NCBI GenBank assembly: GCA_945871335.1
Contig: CAMBWM010000080.1
Coordinates: 1 to 9,431 of the forward strand
Length of the DNA: 9,431 nt
Origin: Polaromonas sp. YR568
GTDB taxonomy: Bacteria > Pseudomonadota > Gammaproteobacteria > Burkholderiales > Burkholderiaceae
Direction of reading: 5' to 3'
The notes under the pieces were generated by a model. That model made no database searches. It was not told where the DNA came from and worked only from the letters and a program-made list of their open reading frames with translations. Within the stretch, counting starts at the first letter, position 1. Every line of letters begins with the position of its first letter. The translations under genes and the position numbers were made by a program. This document shows, piece after piece, positions 6,160 to 9,431 of the stretch.

Positions 6160-7566
6160 ATACATATATTGGGAATCTGCGGCAGCTTCATGGGTGGTCT
6201 GGCAGCCTTGGCGCGTGAGTCCGGTCACAGGGTCACCGGTTGCGACACCGGCGTTTACCCACCTATGAGCGATCAGCTGCGTCAGCTGGGCATTGAATTG
6301 ACCGAAGGCTATGACACCGGAATCTTGAGCCAAGCCGGCTTTGCTCCCGACATGTTCGTCGTGGGTAATGTGATCTCACGGGCGCGTCTGACCGATGGCA
6401 GCCCGCGTTACCCGCTGATGGAGGCCATCCTGAACCAGGGCCTGCCCTACACCAGCGGCCCACAGTGGCTGGCCGAACACGTGCTGCAGGGCCGCCATGT
6501 GCTGGCTGTGGCCGGCACCCACGGCAAAACCACCACCACCGCCATGCTGACCTGGATTCTGGAGCAGGCCGGCCTGCAGCCGGGCTTTCTGGTGGGTGGG
6601 GTGCCTTTGAACTTTGGCGTCTCTGCAAGACTAGGTCAAGGCCGCAGCTTTGTCATCGAAGCCGACGAGTACGACACCGCGTTTTTCGACAAGCGCAGCA
6701 AGTTCGTGCACTATCGCCCGCGCACGGCCATTTTGAACAACCTGGAGTTTGACCACGCTGACATTTTTGACAACTTAGCAGCGATCGAGCGGCAATTTCA
6801 TCATTTGCTGCGGACCGTGCCTGCGCAGGGCCGGGTGGTTTTCAACGCCGGTCAAGACAGCCTGGCCCGCGTGTTGGCTCAGGGCTGTTGGAGCGAGCAA
6901 GTCGGCTTTGGCGCAGGCGCTGATGGGCAAAGCGGTTTCAGCGCCGACGGGGAACCCGATGACTTTGCCGTCCTCAAGGCCGGTGAAAAAGTCGCCCGGG
7001 TACGCTGGTCTCTCACCGGTGTACACAACCAGCTCAATGCGCTGGCGGCTATCGCTGCAGCCGAACATGTGGGGGTGCGTCCGGCGGATGCAGCCCTGTC
7101 ACTGTCCAGCTTTGAGAACGTCAAGCGCCGAATGGAAGTGCGTGGCGTGTTGACGCGTGCCGGCGGCAATATCACTGTCTATGACGACTTTGCACACCAT
7201 CCGACGGCAATCCACACCACCATTGACGGCCTGCGGCGGCAATTAAATGCGCAAGGTCAGACGGGGGCACGCATCTTGGCGATCTTTGAGCCTCGCAGCA
7301 ACACCATGACGCTGGGCACCATGACGGCTCAGCTGCCGTGGAGCCTGGAACAAGCCGACCTGGCTTTTTGCCATGCCGGTGGCCTGGACTGGGACGCCAG
7401 GGCCGCTCTGGCCCCCATGGGTGCTCGCGCGCAGGTGGCTGACGACATTGCTTCCGTGCTGGCGCAAGTCAAAGCTGCGGCTCAGCCGGGCGACCACTTG
7501 CTGTGTATGAGCAACGGTGGCTTTGGCGACATCCACAGCAGGCTGCTGGCGGCACTGGCCGCTTGA
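6154..7566 (+). CDS. mpl: UDP-N-acetylmuramate:L-alanyl-gamma-D-glutamyl-meso-diaminopimelate ligase (murein peptide ligase)
   Basis: 470 residues, close to E. coli Mpl (about 457). It joins recycled tripeptide (L-Ala-D-Glu-meso-DAP) from turned-over cell wall to UDP-MurNAc using ATP, in the cytoplasm, bypassing MurC, MurD and MurE. Seen: N-terminal nucleotide-binding motif MHIHILGICGSFMGGLA (1-17), the ATP P-loop GTHGKTTTT (121-129), IEADEYDTAFFDKRSKF (168-184), ILNNLEFDHADIF (193-205), the Mur-ligase central-domain residues around HNQLNALAA (291-299), and the C-terminal YDDFAHHPTA (343-352) and EPRSNTM (379-385). The DEYD and LEFDHADIF blocks separate Mpl from MurC. The start at 6154 gives the family N-terminus; an in-frame ATG at 6094 would add 20 unconserved residues that overlap the divergent gene. 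No clear Shine-Dalgarno is present. It is the only plus-strand gene, convergent with aroG across a REP-like gap. Confidence 0.97.
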   Translation: MHIHILGICGSFMGGLAALARESGHRVTGCDTGVYPPMSDQLRQLGIELTEGYDTGILSQAGFAPDMFVVGNVISRARLTDGSPRYPLMEAILNQGLPYTSGPQWLAEHVLQGRHVLAVAGTHGKTTTTAMLTWILEQAGLQPGFLVGGVPLNFGVSARLGQGRSFVIEADEYDTAFFDKRSKFVHYRPRTAILNNLEFDHADIFDNLAAIERQFHHLLRTVPAQGRVVFNAGQDSLARVLAQGCWSEQVGFGAGADGQSGFSADGEPDDFAVLKAGEKVARVRWSLTGVHNQLNALAAIAAAEHVGVRPADAALSLSSFENVKRRMEVRGVLTRAGGNITVYDDFAHHPTAIHTTIDGLRRQLNAQGQTGARILAIFEPRSNTMTLGTMTAQLPWSLEQADLAFCHAGGLDWDARAALAPMGARAQVADDIASVLAQVKAAAQPGDHLLCMSNGGFGDIHSRLLAALAA

Positions 7567-7570
7567 AGAT

Positions 7571-7597
7571 AGATTCCTGCTTGCGCAGGAATGACGG
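7571..7597 (+). repeat. REP-like hairpin element, copy 1
   Basis: Starts 4 nt after the mpl stop. ATTCCTGC (7573-7580), loop TTGC, GCAGGAAT (7585-7592): a perfect 8-bp stem followed by GACGG. The reverse complement begins CCGTCATTCCTGCGCA, a form typical of short dispersed proteobacterial intergenic repeats (REP or dRS3-like). It is not a terminator for mpl: A residues, not T, follow on the plus strand. Confidence 0.6.
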
Positions 7598-7647
7598 AAA
7601 AAAATGCGCCGCCCTCTCAGGCTCAATCCGTCATACATGCAGAATTC

Positions 7648-7683
7648 TCGTCATCCTCGCGCATACGGGGATCCATCCCCGTA
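7648..7683 (-). repeat. REP-like hairpin element, copy 2, inverted relative to copy 1
   Basis: Reading plus: TCGTCATCCTCGCGCA followed by TACGGGGATCCATCCCCGTA (7664-7683), a perfect 9-bp inverted repeat around CC. Aligned with the reverse complement of copy 1 about 22 of 33 positions agree, including CGTCAT, GCGCA and ATC. The two copies face each other in the gap between the convergent mpl and aroG genes, a usual place for REP pairs. Confidence 0.55.
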
Positions 7684-7696
7684 CATTCTGGCAAGC

Positions 7697-8821
7697 TCAG
7701 CGCGCGCGGCGTGCCAGCACCGCTTGCGACAAACCTTCGAGCAGCTTGAGTGAATCCTCCCAGCTGATGCAGGCGTCAGTGATGCTCTTGCCATAGGCCA
7801 AGGCATTCGCGTCGTCTTTGCCTGGTGTGAATTTCTGAGCGCCTGCGTTGAGGTGACTCTCCACCATCAGACCGAAAACCTGCGTGGAGCCGCCTGCCAC
7901 CTGAGCGCCTATGTCGCGGGCCACTTCGAGCTGCTTTTCGTGTTGCTTGGAGCTGTTGGCATGGCTGCAATCGACCATCAGCGAGGCCGGTAATTGAGCA
8001 GCATCAAGGTCTTTGCAGGCGGCAGCTACGCTGGCGGCGTCATAGTTAGGCGCCTTACCGCCGCGCAAAATCACGTGGCAATCGCGATTGCCAGTGGTTT
8101 GCACAATCGCTACCTGCCCATTTTTGTGCACAGACAAAAAGTGGTGGCCGCGCGCCGCCGCCTGAATGGCGTCGGTGGCGATGCGGATGTTGCCATCAGT
8201 GCCGTTTTTAAAACCAATGGGCGCAGAGATGCCTGAAGCCAGCTCGCGGTGCACCTGGCTTTCGGTGGTGCGCGCCCCGATGGCGCCCCAGGAAATCAGG
8301 TCGCCAATGTACTGCGGCGAAATCACATCCAGAAACTCGCTGCCGGCAGGCAGGCCCAGCCGGTTGATGTCAATCAGCAACTGGCGTGCAATGCGCAGGC
8401 CTTCGTCAATGCGATAGCTCTCGTCTAAGTAGGGGTCGTTGATCAGACCTTTCCAGCCCACGGTGGTACGCGGTTTTTCAAAATACACGCGCATCACGAT
8501 TTCCAGCGTGCCGGCGTACTTGCGCCTTTGCTCGACCAGGCGGCGCGCATACTCCAGCGCGGCAGCCGGGTCATGGATGGAACAGGGGCCGATGACCAAC
8601 AACAAGCGGTCGTCGGTGCCGGCCATGATGTTGTGGATGCTCTGGCGGGTTTGGGTGATCAGCGCTTCGACCGGCGTAGCGCTGATCGGAAAAAAGCGGA
8701 TCAAATGTTCTGGTGGGGGAAGCACGGTGATGTCCTTGATGCGTTCGTCGTCGGTCTGGCTGGTTTTGTCGACGGGACGGGCATACCAGCTATCGTTGGT
8801 GGTCTGGATGGGGGCATTCAT
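7697..8821 (-). CDS. aroG: 3-deoxy-7-phosphoheptulonate (DAHP) synthase, class I
   Basis: 374 residues. It condenses phosphoenolpyruvate and erythrose-4-phosphate to DAHP, the first step of the shikimate pathway to Phe, Tyr and Trp. Seen: VIGPCSIHDP (76-85), RVYFEKPRTTVGWKG (111-125), WGAIGARTTESQVHRELASG (178-197), GFKNGTDG (203-210), ILRGGKAPNY (251-260) and DCSHANSSK (284-292). Metal ligands line up with E. coli AroG: C80, H287, E321 and D349; the loop between the last two is four residues longer. The Asp165, Pro169 and Ser199 positions of the AroG-type allosteric region are kept, so feedback inhibition by an aromatic amino acid is likely; which one is not clear, so the symbol stands for the aroF/G/H family. 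The ATG at 8821 has a strong AAGGAAG Shine-Dalgarno. It is preceded by a leader peptide and attenuator (8862-8992), evidence for Phe/Tyr control of transcription. Confidence 0.96.
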   Translation of the reverse strand: MNAPIQTTNDSWYARPVDKTSQTDDERIKDITVLPPPEHLIRFFPISATPVEALITQTRQSIHNIMAGTDDRLLLVIGPCSIHDPAAALEYARRLVEQRRKYAGTLEIVMRVYFEKPRTTVGWKGLINDPYLDESYRIDEGLRIARQLLIDINRLGLPAGSEFLDVISPQYIGDLISWGAIGARTTESQVHRELASGISAPIGFKNGTDGNIRIATDAIQAAARGHHFLSVHKNGQVAIVQTTGNRDCHVILRGGKAPNYDAASVAAACKDLDAAQLPASLMVDCSHANSSKQHEKQLEVARDIGAQVAGGSTQVFGLMVESHLNAGAQKFTPGKDDANALAYGKSITDACISWEDSLKLLEGLSQAVLARRAR

Positions 8822-8827
8822 GACGGA

Positions 8828-8834
8828 CTTCCTT
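8828..8834 (-). promoter_or_regulatory. Ribosome binding site of aroG
   Basis: AAGGAAG on the minus strand, six nt before ATG at 8821. It fixes the start and rules out the in-frame TTG at 8863, which sits at the edge of the terminator T-run. Confidence 0.85.
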
Positions 8835-8861
8835 GGGGTTGAACTAAAGAATCGGATGCAC

Positions 8862-8893
8862 AAAAAAAAACCGCCGGGGGGTCCGGCGGTTTT
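8862..8893 (-). terminator. Attenuator terminator in the aroG leader
   Basis: On the minus strand AAAACCGCCGG (8883-8893), loop ACCCC, CCGGCGGTTTT (8867-8877): an 11-bp perfect stem with a 7-bp GC core, running into nine T residues (8862-8870). It lies after the leader-peptide stop and 40 nt before the aroG start, so it would cut transcription before aroG unless its 5' arm is captured by the antiterminator. It might also serve as the tldD terminator, which does not exclude attenuation. Confidence 0.92.
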
Positions 8894-8956
8894 GAAGATT
8901 CAGCTGCGTTTTGGGGCTTACGCAAGGATCTCTCTACCGCCGGTGGCGCTTGAGAA
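8883..8956 (-). promoter_or_regulatory. Competing pause and antiterminator structures of the aroG attenuator
   Basis: Segment 1 (8945-8956, starting TTCTC) and segment 2 (8930-8941, ending GAGAG) form a hairpin: CGCC/GGCG around an ACC loop, an inner mismatched section, then TTCTC/GAGAG. Segment 2 also contains the end of CCGGCGGT (8936-8943), an exact 8-base complement of ACCGCCGG (8883-8890), the 5' arm of the terminator. Pairing 2:3 therefore excludes both 1:2 and the terminator. Segment 1 begins exactly at the last Phe codon of the leader peptide, so a ribosome stalled for Phe or Tyr would cover segment 1 and free segment 2. The pairings are read from the sequence; the mechanism is inferred from known Phe and Trp attenuators. 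Confidence 0.8.
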
Positions 8957-8992
8957 GCTAAAGTAAGCAAAATAAAAGACAACTGAATACAT
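8918..8992 (-). CDS. Leader peptide of aroG, rich in Phe and Tyr (24 residues)
   Basis: ATG at 8992 to TAA at 8918-8920. The first 13 residues hold Tyr at 2, 7 and 10 and Phe at 6, 8, 11 and 13, with the core FYFAYFSF (6-13); there is no Trp. The tail (14-24) is SSATGGREILA. Seven of 13 codons calling for Phe or Tyr, just before an intrinsic terminator and a Phe/Tyr biosynthetic gene, is the pattern of attenuation leader peptides such as E. coli PheL. The product itself probably has no function beyond being translated. The start lies 34 nt after the tldD stop. No good Shine-Dalgarno is seen; TACATT at 8999-9004 with an upstream TG could be an extended -10 that would place the transcript start at or next to the ATG (inference). 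Confidence 0.85.
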   Translation of the reverse strand: MYSVVFYFAYFSFSSATGGREILA

Positions 8993-8998
8993 ACAAAC

Positions 8999-9007
8999 AA
9001 TGTAGCA
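8999..9007 (-). promoter_or_regulatory. Possible extended -10 promoter for the aroG leader transcript
   Basis: On the minus strand TGC followed by TACATT (four of six matches to TATAAT plus the TG extension), just after the tldD stop. Expected initiation is near 8992, at the leader ATG. No convincing -35 is found at the usual distance, so this is weak. Confidence 0.25.
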
Positions 9008-9026
9008 CAAGCGTAAAAGCCAGTCC

Positions 9027-9431
9027 TCAGGCGGTACCGCCCACGGTCAAAGCATCAATGCGCAAGGTCGGCTGGCCAACGCCCACCGGCACGCTCTGGC
9101 CTTCTTTGCCGCAGGTCCCCACGCCACTGTCCAGCGCCATGTCGTTGCCGATCAGGCTCACGCGCTTGAGCGCCTCGGGGCCGCTTCCAACGATCGTCGC
9201 GCCTTTAACAGGGTACAAAATTTTGCCGTTCTCAACCCAGAAAGCCTGGCTGGCCGAGAACACGAACTTGCCCGAGGTGATGTCCACCTGACCACCGCCG
9301 AAATTGGTGGCGTACAAACCTTTTTTCATGCTGGCGATGATTTCGGCGGGGGCTTTGTCGCCGCCCAGCATGTAGGTGTTGGTCATGCGCGGCATCGGCA
9401 TGTGGGCATAACTTTCACGCCGGCCATTGCC
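9027..9431 (-). CDS. tldD: TldD metalloprotease subunit, C-terminal 134 residues (5' end outside window)
   Basis: The C-terminus of TldD, which with TldE/PmbA forms a zinc-dependent protease that processes modified peptides (microcin precursors in E. coli) and affects antitoxin turnover. The visible part starts in [20 protein letters not shown], continues through [27 protein letters not shown] and [15 protein letters not shown], and ends in LTVGGTA before the stop at 9027. It is colinear with the E. coli TldD C-terminus to the last residue, so the reading frame is intact here. The catalytic HExxxH-type region lies beyond the right edge. The gene runs in the same direction as the aroG leader, whose ATG is 34 nt downstream, so part of aroG transcription could come from tldD. 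Confidence 0.96.
   Translation of the reverse strand, partial: GNGRRESYAHMPMPRMTNTYMLGGDKAPAEIIASMKKGLYATNFGGGQVDITSGKFVFSASQAFWVENGKILYPVKGATIVGSGPEALKRVSLIGNDMALDSGVGTCGKEGQSVPVGVGQPTLRIDALTVGGTA

Noticed and set aside
7571..7604. Hairpin after mpl as an intrinsic terminator
   Set aside because: The stem is followed by GACGG and A residues on the mpl strand, so there is no T-run; a REP-like element explains it better.
8818..9000. 60-codon minus-strand frame covering the aroG leader
   Set aside because: It overlaps the attenuator and the aroG start; its residues have no pattern, while the frame starting at 8992 has the Phe/Tyr cluster.
1..9431. CRISPR array, tRNA/rRNA genes, insertion sequence or prophage
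   Set aside because: No regular spaced repeats, no cloverleaf-like or rRNA-like sequence and no transposase or integrase motif was seen on either strand.

Overview
The window reads as ordinary chromosomal DNA of a betaproteobacterium of the order Burkholderiales, most likely family Comamonadaceae (Rhodoferax/Polaromonas-like). This is an inference from recognisable protein families, their order (zinc-ribbon DUF3426 gene, prmA, accC, accB, tlpA-like gene, mpl, aroG, tldD) and GC-rich coding DNA broken by AT-richer control regions. No sequence search was run. There are no phage, plasmid, transposase, CRISPR, tRNA or rRNA signals.

Layout. All genes except mpl are on the minus strand. Reading right to left along that strand: the 3' end of tldD (9027-9431, cut by the window edge); a short leader-peptide gene with a transcription attenuator (8862-8992); aroG, the first enzyme of aromatic amino acid synthesis (7697-8821); a 130-bp gap holding two REP-like hairpins in opposite orientation (7571-7683); mpl on the plus strand (6154-7566), murein peptide recycling; a divergent conserved gene of unknown function (5509-6114); a Tat-type TlpA-like thioredoxin (4911-5441); a 371-bp AT-rich control region; accB and accC (4081-4539 and 2721-4070), two subunits of acetyl-CoA carboxylase; a strong intrinsic terminator; prmA (1749-2633); a zinc-ribbon membrane protein (721-1704); and an adenosine-kinase-like PfkB kinase (1-707, cut by the window edge).

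How the parts work together. accB-accC is a tight operon that ends at a terminator placed just before prmA. prmA, the zinc-ribbon gene and the kinase follow closely and probably share a transcript. mpl and the unknown gene start back to back, 39 bp apart, across a near-perfect inverted repeat that includes both start codons.

Most interesting signal. Upstream of aroG lies a 24-residue open frame with 7 Phe/Tyr codons in its first 13 positions. It is followed by a GC-rich hairpin with nine T residues. A segment late in the leader frame is an exact complement of the terminator's 5' arm, and a competing upstream hairpin begins exactly at the last Phe codon. This is the full layout of a ribosome-mediated Phe/Tyr attenuator controlling DAHP synthase.
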